DNA from: Candidatus Albibeggiatoa sp. nov. BB20
Lineage (GTDB): Bacteria > Pseudomonadota > Gammaproteobacteria > Beggiatoales > Beggiatoaceae
NCBI GenBank assembly: GCA_016744725.1
Contig: JADGDW010000178.1
Span: 1-8,322, forward strand
Direction of reading: 5' to 3'
Length of the DNA: 8,322 nt
Positions 1 to 6,524 of the stretch are shown piece after piece; position 1 is the first letter of the stretch; the number at the start of each line of letters is the position of its first letter. The notes below the pieces were generated by a model. The model searched no databases. It was not told the DNA's origin and worked only from the letters and a program-made list of their open reading frames with translations. Position numbers and translations under genes: made by a program.

Positions 1-1
1 G

Positions 2-1300
2 TTAAGTACACAGTATGTTTATCAAGTAGATTGGACGCGCAATGCAAGACACACCCTAACTGCACCCAGTCAAGCGGTATTAAAACAACTTCCAGAACCA
101 ATTCAAATGACGATTTATATCGAGAATGATGAAATGAGTCGCAAATGGATTGGGGATTTGATTCGTAAATATCAGCGCGAGAAAGACAATTTTAAACTCA
201 GGTTTGTAGACCCTTATACTGTACCTGATAAAGTCAAAAGCTTAAATGTCAAAATGACCCCTCAAGGACAATTGTTTGCGGTGCTGGAAATTCAGTATCA
301 AGAACGTACTGAAACCATTCAACAGTTAGTCGAATTTCTAACCGAACAAGAAATTTCCTCCGCGCTACAGCGTTTAGCCCGTAATCAAAAACATAAAATT
401 GCTTTTTTACAGGGACATGGCGAACGTAATCCTCAAGGCCAAGCTAACCATGATTTAGGTTTATGGAGTCAAGAACTGAGTAATGCAGGGTTTGAAATTC
501 AAGCACTTAATTTGAGTCAACAAACCGATATTCCTAGTGATATCCAAACTTTGATTATTGCCAGTCCTCAAGTCAATTTATTAACGGGAGAGGCCAGTTT
601 AATCAATCAATATGTGCAACAAGGCGGCAATTTGCTATGGATGTTAGAACCCAATGAATCATTGCACGGTTTAGAACCTGTGGCTAAGTCTTTTAATTTA
701 ACTATCGCACAAGGCATTTTAGTTGATCCAAATAGTTGGGTCGGTGCAAATAACCCCGGTATGTTGGTGTTACCCGCATTATCCCATATTACGCCACATG
801 TGATTTTGGCAGGCTTTCAACAAGACAGCTTATTCCCTAAAACGGCAGGATTACAGCTTGAGCCTTCTGACGAATGGGAGGCAGTCAACTTATTAACAAC
901 AGCCCCCGAAGTTTGGTCAGAAATTAATGAATTAAAAGGCGAGGTTCAATTTGATGAAGAGCAAGATGTAGATGGGCCTTTAACTATAGCCATCGCCCTC
1001 ACTCGTGAAATAGAAAACGAGACTGCAACTGAGCAACGTATACTCATATTGGGTGATGGGGATTTTGTATCAAATACTTTTATAGGAAATGGCGGCAACT
1101 TGGAATTAAGTTTGCGTATGTTAAATTGGTTGGTGCAAGATGATGCTTTTATTGATATTCCCGTACAAACAACCGATGATACAAAACTTAGCTTCAGCCC
1201 CACAGCCTTTAATTTTCTAGCCATATTTTTCGTGATTGTGCTACCTATCAGTTTATTAATTACAGGTATGTTTGTATGGTTAAAACGGAGAAAAGCCTAA
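2..1300 (+). CDS. GldG-like ABC-system auxiliary protein, 5'-truncated by window edge
   Basis: The reading frame is open from the first bases of the window. The 35 codons before the ATG at 107 encode family-like sequence (VDWTRNARHTLTAPSQAVLK), so 107 is an internal Met and the true start lies upstream; 432 residues are visible. This matches the GldG / 'ABC-type uncharacterized transport system' family: a strand run ending in FVDP, a central domain with FLQGHGER, then a region that alternates strands and loops (LIIASPQ, GGNLLWMLEPN), and finally ILGDGDFVSNTF. One membrane helix lies near the C terminus (visible residues about 405-427), followed by basic KRRKA. The large soluble part would face the periplasm. 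In this family the protein accompanies an ABC ATPase and a GldF-type permease, neither of which is in view. The substrate is unknown. Many non-gliding proteobacteria carry such operons, so the name does not prove gliding. The stop lies one base before the next gene, which indicates an operon. Confidence 0.85.
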   Translation, partial: LSTQYVYQVDWTRNARHTLTAPSQAVLKQLPEPIQMTIYIENDEMSRKWIGDLIRKYQREKDNFKLRFVDPYTVPDKVKSLNVKMTPQGQLFAVLEIQYQERTETIQQLVEFLTEQEISSALQRLARNQKHKIAFLQGHGERNPQGQANHDLGLWSQELSNAGFEIQALNLSQQTDIPSDIQTLIIASPQVNLLTGEASLINQYVQQGGNLLWMLEPNESLHGLEPVAKSFNLTIAQGILVDPNSWVGANNPGMLVLPALSHITPHVILAGFQQDSLFPKTAGLQLEPSDEWEAVNLLTTAPEVWSEINELKGEVQFDEEQDVDGPLTIAIALTREIENETATEQRILILGDGDFVSNTFIGNGGNLELSLRMLNWLVQDDAFIDIPVQTTDDTKLSFSPTAFNFLAIFFVIVLPISLLITGMFVWLKRRKA

Positions 1301-1301
1301 A

Positions 1302-2171
1302 ATGCAAAAACGTATGCTATTGAATATGGCTTTACTATTGCTCATGCTAGGATTGGCTGTCATTGCTTTGCTTAAATGGAAATCAGACGCACCACCCGAG
1401 ATTGAATCTTTTACAGCTATAGATAAAAACCAGATTCAACAGATAGTGATTAGCCGAATGGATGATAACGGGCAGGAATCTGAAATCGTGTTACAAAAGC
1501 AAGAGGAACAATGGAATATCAGTGCACCGTTACAATTAGCCGCTAATCAATTTCGTATTGACAGTATTTTACAGTTTTTGACCACGAAACATTATCAGCA
1601 GCTAAGCTCACCTGTTGACTTTGCTGCATTGGGTTTAGAGCAACCTTCAACCCGTTTAACTGTCGAAGGTATCGAGCTGAGTTTAGGAGCTAAATCTCCT
1701 TTCAACGATGGGCGGCGTTACGTTTTACTCAATAACAAAGCCTATCTTACCGTTGATACTATTTCGTATTTCTTAACAGGGAATCCTGCATTATTTGCAA
1801 GTTTATTCCCCTTGGGAAATCAGCCTGTTATTACCCGTTTAACGTTGCCAGATTTATCGCTCCAGTTACAAGATCATCATTGGGAATTATTAACACCTAT
1901 AGATGAATCTTTAGATAACAGTGCAGATGCAATTCAAAGTCTGATAAAAGCGTGGCAACATTTACAAGCTTTAAGTGTACGCCCTTATCAGGCACAAACA
2001 GGCAATTTCGCTACGGTTTCTATATTATTAACAACTGATGTGAAGCCATTACAATTTACAGTTTTAGCGACTAAACCCGAGTTTATTCTGGCTCTTCCTG
2101 AAAAAAAGGTGCAATATCAAATTGCCAGTGAGCAAATCTCTAAGCTATTTTCTTTACCAGAAAAACTGTAA
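1302..2171 (+). CDS. DUF4340 domain membrane-anchored protein
   Basis: A 289-aa protein with an N-terminal membrane anchor (residues about 5-24, after MQKR) and a periplasmic body. Visible DUF4340 hallmarks are an early strand region (IDKNQIQQIVIS), the WNISAPLQLAAN segment around residues 71-82 followed by a helix (RIDSILQFL), and 'FAALGLEQPSTRLTVEG' near 107-123 leading to a glycine turn and RRYVLLNNKAYLTV (138-151). Proteins of this family usually follow GldG-like genes at the end of the same operon and are thought to be accessory parts of that uncharacterised ABC system; no enzymatic role is established. The ATG is one base after the upstream stop. A GGAG lies 11 bases before it, inside the end of the previous gene, so translation is probably coupled. 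I see no strong terminator after it. Confidence 0.83.
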   Translation: MQKRMLLNMALLLLMLGLAVIALLKWKSDAPPEIESFTAIDKNQIQQIVISRMDDNGQESEIVLQKQEEQWNISAPLQLAANQFRIDSILQFLTTKHYQQLSSPVDFAALGLEQPSTRLTVEGIELSLGAKSPFNDGRRYVLLNNKAYLTVDTISYFLTGNPALFASLFPLGNQPVITRLTLPDLSLQLQDHHWELLTPIDESLDNSADAIQSLIKAWQHLQALSVRPYQAQTGNFATVSILLTTDVKPLQFTVLATKPEFILALPEKKVQYQIASEQISKLFSLPEKL

Positions 2172-2505
2172 AAATGGTTTAAAGATTACTTGAACTACCC
2201 TGAAAATGACAGTTGCTTCATAAAATTTTAAACTGGATAGTTTCTTATTTTGCGCTAATATTTTTATATTTATTGTATTTTTTATAACATAATTCAATTT
2301 ATAAACTATTTTTATCAATTTTGTTTTTTTGTGATGGATTGTATAATGGCTTGATAGATACATTGATATTTATTATAAGCCTCAATCTAAAAAAACTCTT
2401 AGGTTTTAAATATTCAAAATAGCACCGAAGATAAATGAAAAAATAGATATGACAACTTAACTTGAGCTGAGACGGGTATCTCCCCTTTCGTCCGAGCATA
2501 ATCGA
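2172..2505. other. AT-rich intergenic region before the hybrid kinase
   Basis: This is 334 bp with no credible gene. Short minus-strand reading frames cross it, but they look like AT-rich noise without a ribosome site or family resemblance. The only hairpin after the DUF4340 gene is a 5-bp AAACT/AGTTT stem at 2230-2243 followed by CTTATTTT, too weak to call a terminator. A possible promoter is listed separately. The last 40 bases (about 2464-2503) switch abruptly to a GC-richer, potentially folded patch next to the kinase start. Confidence 0.7.
2321..2347 (+). promoter_or_regulatory. Possible sigma-70 promoter for the hybrid kinase
   Basis: A perfect TATAAT lies at 2342-2347. A poor -35 match (TTGTTT, 3 of 6) lies at 2321-2326 with a 15-bp spacer, shorter than ideal, and there is no extended -10 TGn. 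The predicted start near 2354 would give a leader of about 150 bases. In such AT-rich DNA a TATAAT alone can occur by chance, so this is only a candidate. Confidence 0.3.
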
Positions 2506-5500
2506 ATGAAAATACAAACTAAAATAAATATATTTGCCTTTTTACTGCTTGCTCTACTAGCCATTCCAATTGTAGTGATGGGTTACTTTTCAATTAATCA
2601 AATTGTCTACAAGCTTAATCGCGAACTCTTCAGCAAAGAGATAGATAATATTAACCAAGAAATTACAGAGCTTTATGAAACCTTAGAGTTCTCTGGTGTG
2701 TTGGGTATTGAAAGTTATATCATTAATGCACAACAAGAATTATTAGATAAATTCAAACATTATCACTATGGTGAGACTGGATATTTGTATATTATCAATT
2801 CTGATGGAGAAGTCATATTACATCGTGATTTTACAAAAGAAAAACAATTAGATTATTCATTTATACATACCATAATAGAACAAAAAAATGGGGAAATTCA
2901 ATATGCTTATAAAGAACAATCTCGTTATGCTGTATTTTTAACCACACCAAAATGGGATTGGACAATTGTACTTTCTGTCACAAAAAATGAAATTTTCCAG
3001 CATAGAGCCACTTATTTGAAATTTGTGGTCTTTTTTACGCTGATTCTATTTTTTAGTTTATTACTATTATCTCATTTATTTACTCGACGCATCAGTGTCC
3101 GAATTGATGATACTTTGGTATTTTTAAAACAAGTTGAACAGGGCAATTTAGATGCAAGAATCAGTGTTCAGGCTAAAGATGAAATAGGGATGATTCAAAC
3201 AGGTATTGATTCTATGATAGAAAAAGTATCTGAAGTCAACCGTTTAATGAGTTGGGAAATTGAGCAACGTAAATCTACTGAACAAGCATTGCGAGAAAGC
3301 CAAGCAATTTTAACCAATGTTTTAGATAATTCACCCTCTGCTATTTTTGCTAAAGACCTTTCTTGGCATATTACGATGGCAAGTCAGAAACTGGCTAAAT
3401 TATTAAATCTTCCCCAAGAGCAAATCATTGGAAAACCTGATTACGCCCTATTTTCAAATATTGAAGAGCTGCGTAAAATTGATAAAAAAGTCATAAGTAC
3501 TCAAAAACCTGTTATTGCTGAGGAAAATATCGCTTGGGGTAACGGGGAGCATACTTATTGGACAACCACTTTTCCCCTGTTTGATGGTGCACATAAATTA
3601 TATGGTATTGGCGGTATTTTGACCGATATTTCGGATCGGAAACAAGCTGAAGCTGAGTTGCGTGATAGAGAAATACGCTATCGCAATTTATTTGATTCTT
3701 CTCCTATCTCTTTGTGGGAACAAGATTTTTCGAAAGTTAAAACCCAAATTGACTATTTACGATCCACAGGTGTGATTAATTTTGAAAAGCATTTTGCACA
3801 TAATCCAGAACAAGTATATCAACTATTAAACTTAATCAAAATTATCAATGTAAACCAAGCAACATTGGCTTTATATCAAGCTCAGGATAAATCTGAACTT
3901 ATGGCATATTTATCTAACTTAATGATTGATGCGTATGAAAGTTTCAGCAGCTTATTTTTAGCATTATCCCAAGGTCAGAATCATTTTGAAACCGAAACAA
4001 TTCATCGTACCATCAATGGAGAACCAATCCATGTCGCAGTTCAATATTCAGTAGTTGCAGGTTTTGAAGGCAATTATGAAAAAGTCTTAGCACTTATTAT
4101 TGATATTACTGAGCGCAAAAAATTTGAAATTCGTTTACAACAAGCTAAAGAAGCGGCTGAAATTGCGAATCGAGCAAAAAGTACATTCCTAGCCAATATG
4201 AGCCATGAATTGCGCACACCACTTAATGGGATTTTAGGTTATGCACAAATTTTGGGGCGTGATGAAGATTTAAGTAAGAAGCAAGCTGAAGGTATTCAAG
4301 TGATTCAGCGTAGCGGCGATTATTTATTGAATTTAATTAATGATGTATTAGATTTGGCTAAAATAGAAGCGGGTCGAATTGAATTATTTTCAAAGCCATT
4401 TGATTTTGCGGATTTTATTGCAGGCATCGTTGATTTATTTAAAATGCGGGTCATGCAAAAGGACATTGGTTTTGAATATGAAGCTCTGTCAAGTCTCCCC
4501 AGAGTTATTGCAGGTGATGAAAAACGTCTGCGGCAAATCTTAATCAACTTGCTTGGCAATGCGGTGAAATTTACTGAAATGGGTTGTGTAACCATGAAAG
4601 TAACATACCAGCAAGATGTCGTGCATTTTGAAGTATTGGATACGGGGATTGGGATTGCTGAAAATGAAATAGATAAAATATTCTTACCTTTTCAACAAGT
4701 AGGTCATGAAGATTATAAGGCGCAGGGCACGGGACTTGGACTTTCTATCACCCATGAATTGATTGAAAAAATGGGCGGTGAATTACACGTTAATAGTCAG
4801 CTAGGTATAGGTACTTGTTTTTGGTTTGATTTAAATTTACCTGAAATTCAGCAGGATGATATAAATGATGAGACAAATAGTGTTGCGGTGAGTTATGTGC
4901 CAACAGGTGATAAACAAACCGACTATACCGTGTTGATTATTGATGATAATAATACCAGCCGTCAGATTATTATTAATTTATTGCAACCGCTTGGGTTTCA
5001 GGTTTTAGAAGCCAAAAATGGTCAACAGGGTTTGAATATATTCACTCAACAATCCGTAGACATTATTCTGACTGAGCTAAATATGCCTGTGATGGATGGG
5101 TTTGAAATGATGCGCCACGTTCGTAACAGCTTAAAACATAAGACCATACCCATGATTGTGATTTCATCTGACGTATTTGAAGATCATCAACAAAAAAGCT
5201 TTGATGCAGGTTGCAATGCTTTTGTTGCTAAACCGTTACAATTAAAAACTTTATTAGATTATTTACAACAATATTTATCCCTAGATTGGATTTATGCTGC
5301 GAAACAGGATGATGATGATATTGAGCAAGACAATATTAATTTAAGTGACATAAGCCTAACTCGAGAGCAAGCTGAGATTTTATTTGATTTAGGTATGATG
5401 GGAGATGTACAAGAAATTGTAAATTATTTAGAAAAAATAGAGCAACAAGATAAGCAATTACGGCCATTAACTCAAGAATTACATCAAATGGCAAAAGAGT

Positions 5501-5547
5501 TTATGGTGGATGAAATTTGTGATTATATTCGCCCCTTTATGGAATAA
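2506..5547 (+). CDS. Hybrid sensor histidine kinase: Cache, HAMP, two PAS, HisKA, HATPase_c and a degenerate receiver (Glu for Asp)
   Basis: A 1013-aa inner-membrane sensor kinase. In order: membrane helix 1 (about 7-29); periplasmic single-Cache-like domain (about 30-168, core YGETGYLYIINSDGEVILHR); helix 2 (about 171-192); HAMP (about 193-247); PAS 1 (about 265-380, ending DISDRK); PAS 2 (about 390-540), of a type marked by WEQDFSKVKTQIDYL and ending DITERK; HisKA with phospho-acceptor His567 in SHELRTPL; HATPase_c with N box (Asn685 in NLLGNAVKFT), DTGIGIA (712-718), LPFQQ and GTGLGLSI (741-748). The kinase core therefore looks active. The receiver (about 808-925) keeps Asp813-Asp814, Ser887 and Lys909, but the phospho-acceptor position is Glu857 (TELNMPVMDG; codon GAG at 5074-5076). 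An acidic linker and a helical tail (951-1013) follow; similar tails occur on related hybrid kinases as I remember them. No classic HPt histidine motif is visible. The start at 2506 is supported by the immediate signal-anchor helix; the Shine-Dalgarno is weak (GAG, nine bases away). No partner regulator lies nearby, so the signal and output are unknown. Confidence 0.92.
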   Translation: MKIQTKINIFAFLLLALLAIPIVVMGYFSINQIVYKLNRELFSKEIDNINQEITELYETLEFSGVLGIESYIINAQQELLDKFKHYHYGETGYLYIINSDGEVILHRDFTKEKQLDYSFIHTIIEQKNGEIQYAYKEQSRYAVFLTTPKWDWTIVLSVTKNEIFQHRATYLKFVVFFTLILFFSLLLLSHLFTRRISVRIDDTLVFLKQVEQGNLDARISVQAKDEIGMIQTGIDSMIEKVSEVNRLMSWEIEQRKSTEQALRESQAILTNVLDNSPSAIFAKDLSWHITMASQKLAKLLNLPQEQIIGKPDYALFSNIEELRKIDKKVISTQKPVIAEENIAWGNGEHTYWTTTFPLFDGAHKLYGIGGILTDISDRKQAEAELRDREIRYRNLFDSSPISLWEQDFSKVKTQIDYLRSTGVINFEKHFAHNPEQVYQLLNLIKIINVNQATLALYQAQDKSELMAYLSNLMIDAYESFSSLFLALSQGQNHFETETIHRTINGEPIHVAVQYSVVAGFEGNYEKVLALIIDITERKKFEIRLQQAKEAAEIANRAKSTFLANMSHELRTPLNGILGYAQILGRDEDLSKKQAEGIQVIQRSGDYLLNLINDVLDLAKIEAGRIELFSKPFDFADFIAGIVDLFKMRVMQKDIGFEYEALSSLPRVIAGDEKRLRQILINLLGNAVKFTEMGCVTMKVTYQQDVVHFEVLDTGIGIAENEIDKIFLPFQQVGHEDYKAQGTGLGLSITHELIEKMGGELHVNSQLGIGTCFWFDLNLPEIQQDDINDETNSVAVSYVPTGDKQTDYTVLIIDDNNTSRQIIINLLQPLGFQVLEAKNGQQGLNIFTQQSVDIILTELNMPVMDGFEMMRHVRNSLKHKTIPMIVISSDVFEDHQQKSFDAGCNAFVAKPLQLKTLLDYLQQYLSLDWIYAAKQDDDDIEQDNINLSDISLTREQAEILFDLGMMGDVQEIVNYLEKIEQQDKQLRPLTQELHQMAKEFMVDEICDYIRPFME

Positions 5548-5869
5548 TGATATTGAGCCAGTTCAAGCTAGAGCCTAGTCCATTACATTATCTATAATAA
5601 ATAAGCTTTTCCGTTTTCCTAATCCTTATATTTCCTTAGCACCTCAAATGATAGCCTGTTAATCATCATGACGGCACAAAAGGCTGGTATAGATAATCAT
5701 ACACAAAGCGGTATACTAACTCCAAATTGATTAATCCGCTAAATATTAACAAACAGAAATTGCTTTAAACACAATACAAATTATTGAAATAGTTTGGATT
5801 TTGCAAAAAAAATCTGGATGATATTGTAAGTATTGATGGAATAGAACCGAGAAAGATATAAGGAAAAAA
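5548..5869. other. Convergent intergenic region between the kinase and ssrA
   Basis: This is 322 bp without a credible gene, lying between the ends of two converging transcripts, so terminators are expected. None is clear. Two 5-bp inverted repeats with loops of about 24 bases are visible: AGCCT/AGGCT at 5653-5685 and AGCGG/CCGCT at 5707-5740. They lack adjacent T-runs and may be chance. An eight-A run near 5804-5811 (eight T on the minus strand) has no good hairpin before it in the ssrA direction. Confidence 0.65.
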
Positions 5870-6217
5870 TGGTGGAGGCGGCGGGAATCGAACCCGCGTC
5901 CGCAAATCCTCTGCCTTTGGGACTACATGCTTAGCCAAGTCTTCAATTTAACCCCTACTGCGCCGACTGGCAGGCACATATAACGGCTGGTTTGGTTGAT
6001 TTAGTGCCAACACCCCAAACAAATATGGACACGAGCTCATGTAGTTTGTCCCCTAGCTTAAATCCATAAGCATATCGAAGCAGGGGTTAGCTGGTTAAGC
6101 AGCTAAAGCGTAGTTGTTATCGTTTGCAACTATAATTTTTACAGTTTATTTACGAGGTGACTGCCCCTCGGCATGCCCCTTAGGTTTTGTAATCCACGTC
6201 GAAACCATGTCGCCCCC
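5870..6217 (-). ncRNA. ssrA: Transfer-messenger RNA (tmRNA), one-piece form
   Basis: tmRNA rescues stalled ribosomes with SmpB and tags the unfinished protein for proteolysis. On the minus strand the 348-nt gene begins GGGGGCG at 6217 and ends with encoded CCA at 5870. The seven-base 5' end pairs with CGCCTCC before the ACCA tail (one G-U pair). The T-arm stem GCGGG/CCCGC encloses TTCGATT. The conserved 3' stretch resembling CTAAGCATGTAGT...GCGGACGCGGG is present, as is the first pseudoknot stem CCGAGG/CCTCG. The tag frame at 6127-6095 reads ANDNNYALAA and then TAA; E. coli has ANDENYALAA, so position 4 is Asn instead of Glu, while the YALAA degradation end is kept. It is one-piece, not the permuted two-piece form. 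Six T follow the CCA directly, which could help termination. smpB is not in the window. The plus-strand neighbours are convergent on one side and divergent on the other, so ssrA is its own unit. Confidence 0.97.
6095..6127 (-). other. tmRNA tag-peptide reading frame (ANDNNYALAA)
   Basis: This is the internal resume codon GCA (6127-6125) through stop TAA (6097-6095) within ssrA, ten codons plus stop. The frame is fixed by alignment with the E. coli GCAAACGAC...GCAGCTTAA region. The resume alanine and C-terminal LAA, recognised by ClpXP/ClpAP in E. coli, are unchanged. Confidence 0.93.
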
Positions 6218-6231
6218 TAAGGTGATCGTTG

Positions 6232-6260
6232 ATTATAACAGAAAGCTATTTATTTTTATA
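6232..6260 (-). promoter_or_regulatory. Probable ssrA promoter
   Basis: On the minus strand a perfect TATAAT spans 6237-6232, 14 bases before the mature tmRNA 5' end. Transcription would start about seven bases before that end, leaving a short leader for RNase P to remove. The hexamer at the 17-bp spacing (TATAAA, 6260-6255) is a poor -35. The surrounding DNA is AT-rich. The -10 is convincing by position; the -35 is not. Confidence 0.55.
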
Positions 6261-6315
6261 CTCACAAAAAAACCTATTTATATTTAACACTGCTGGATAA
6301 AAAATATTTAGCCAA

Positions 6316-6371
6316 ATCTTTATGAATTAAGGATATTTGTGCAAAAGCTATTCTATTTTATCTTTATGAAT
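6316..6371. repeat. 12-bp direct repeat ATCTTTATGAAT, two copies
   Basis: Identical copies lie at 6316-6327 and 6360-6371, with starts 44 bp apart, or about four helical turns. The second copy ends 9 bp before the first NtrC-like site. The repeat is AT-rich and could be chance; no known operator fits it. Confidence 0.5.
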
Positions 6372-6380
6372 ATCTCTGCC

Positions 6381-6397
6381 TGCACTATCTAAGTGCG
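6381..6397 (+). promoter_or_regulatory. NtrC-like enhancer site 1
   Basis: TGCACTATCTAAGTGCG matches the remembered NtrC consensus TGCACY-N5-RGTGCA at every defined position except the last base. The half-sites are GCAC and GTGC with the required 7-bp spacer. Its centre (6389) is about 138 bp before the predicted sigma-54 start. NtrC is the phosphorylated activator used under nitrogen limitation. Confidence 0.68.
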
Positions 6398-6410
6398 CTC
6401 TCAAATTTTT

Positions 6411-6427
6411 CGCTACACCACAGTGCA
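6411..6427 (+). promoter_or_regulatory. Weaker NtrC-like enhancer site 2
   Basis: CGCTACACCACAGTGCA has one perfect half-site (GTGCA), correct Y and R positions, and a degenerate left half. Its centre (6419) is 30 bp from site 1, about three helical turns, and about 108 bp before the predicted start. It would not be called alone; the phasing with site 1 supports it. Confidence 0.42.
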
Positions 6428-6493
6428 TAATTCGCCCCAAAATAGCCCATTATATTGCGTCAATAAACTTATCTATTTGTAAACAAACAAAAA

Positions 6494-6518
6494 ATAACAA
6501 TGGCACATTTATTGTTAT
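6494..6518. repeat. 8-bp inverted repeat overlapping the sigma-54 promoter
   Basis: ATAACAAT (6494-6501) and ATTGTTAT (6511-6518) are perfect inverted copies separated by 9 bp. The right arm contains the -12 element and the left arm ends on the first T of TGGCAC. It could be an operator or a small cruciform, or an AT-rich coincidence. Confidence 0.6.
6501..6517 (+). promoter_or_regulatory. Sigma-54 (RpoN) -24/-12 promoter of glnK-amtB
   Basis: TGGCAC at 6501-6506, a 5-bp spacer, then TTGT at 6512-6515 match TGGCAC-N5-TTGC with exact spacing. The single defect is T for C in the -12 GC pair. The predicted start is near 6527, giving a leader of about 67 bases. glnK-amtB operons are classically RpoN/NtrC dependent, and the upstream NtrC-like sites fit. 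Confidence 0.7.
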
Positions 6519-6524
6519 ACCCTC

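Noticed and set aside
107..109. ATG at 107 as the start of the first gene
   Set aside because: The frame is open back to position 2 and the 35 upstream codons read as family sequence, so this Met is internal.
946..1224. Minus-strand reading frame within the GldG-like gene
   Set aside because: It is antisense to a clear coding region, has low-complexity Ser-rich content and no recognisable family.
2230..2243. AAACT/AGTTT hairpin as a terminator of the GldG/DUF4340 operon
   Set aside because: It has only five pairs, mostly A-T, and an interrupted T-tract; too weak to call.
2464..2497. Known riboswitch (for example c-di-GMP) before the kinase
   Set aside because: The conserved core sequences of such riboswitches, as I remember them, are not present.
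2154..2517. Two minus-strand reading frames across the AT-rich gap before the kinase
   Set aside because: They consist of AT-biased residues (Lys, Ile, Asn, Tyr, Phe), overlap each other and the neighbouring genes, and lack ribosome sites.
4320..4595. Minus-strand reading frame inside the kinase gene
   Set aside because: It is the reverse of conserved HisKA/HATPase_c coding sequence and has no independent support.
5653..5740. Bidirectional terminator between the kinase and ssrA
   Set aside because: The two inverted repeats are only 5 bp with loops of about 24 bases and lack adjacent T-runs.
6459..6472. IHF site between the NtrC-like sites and the promoter
   Set aside because: The TCAA and TTA parts are one base out of the remembered consensus spacing, and such matches are common in AT-rich DNA.
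6455..6483. Sigma-70 promoter for glnK (TTGCGT, 17 bp, TGTAAA)
   Set aside because: Both boxes are poor and the sigma-54 element with NtrC-like sites explains the region better.
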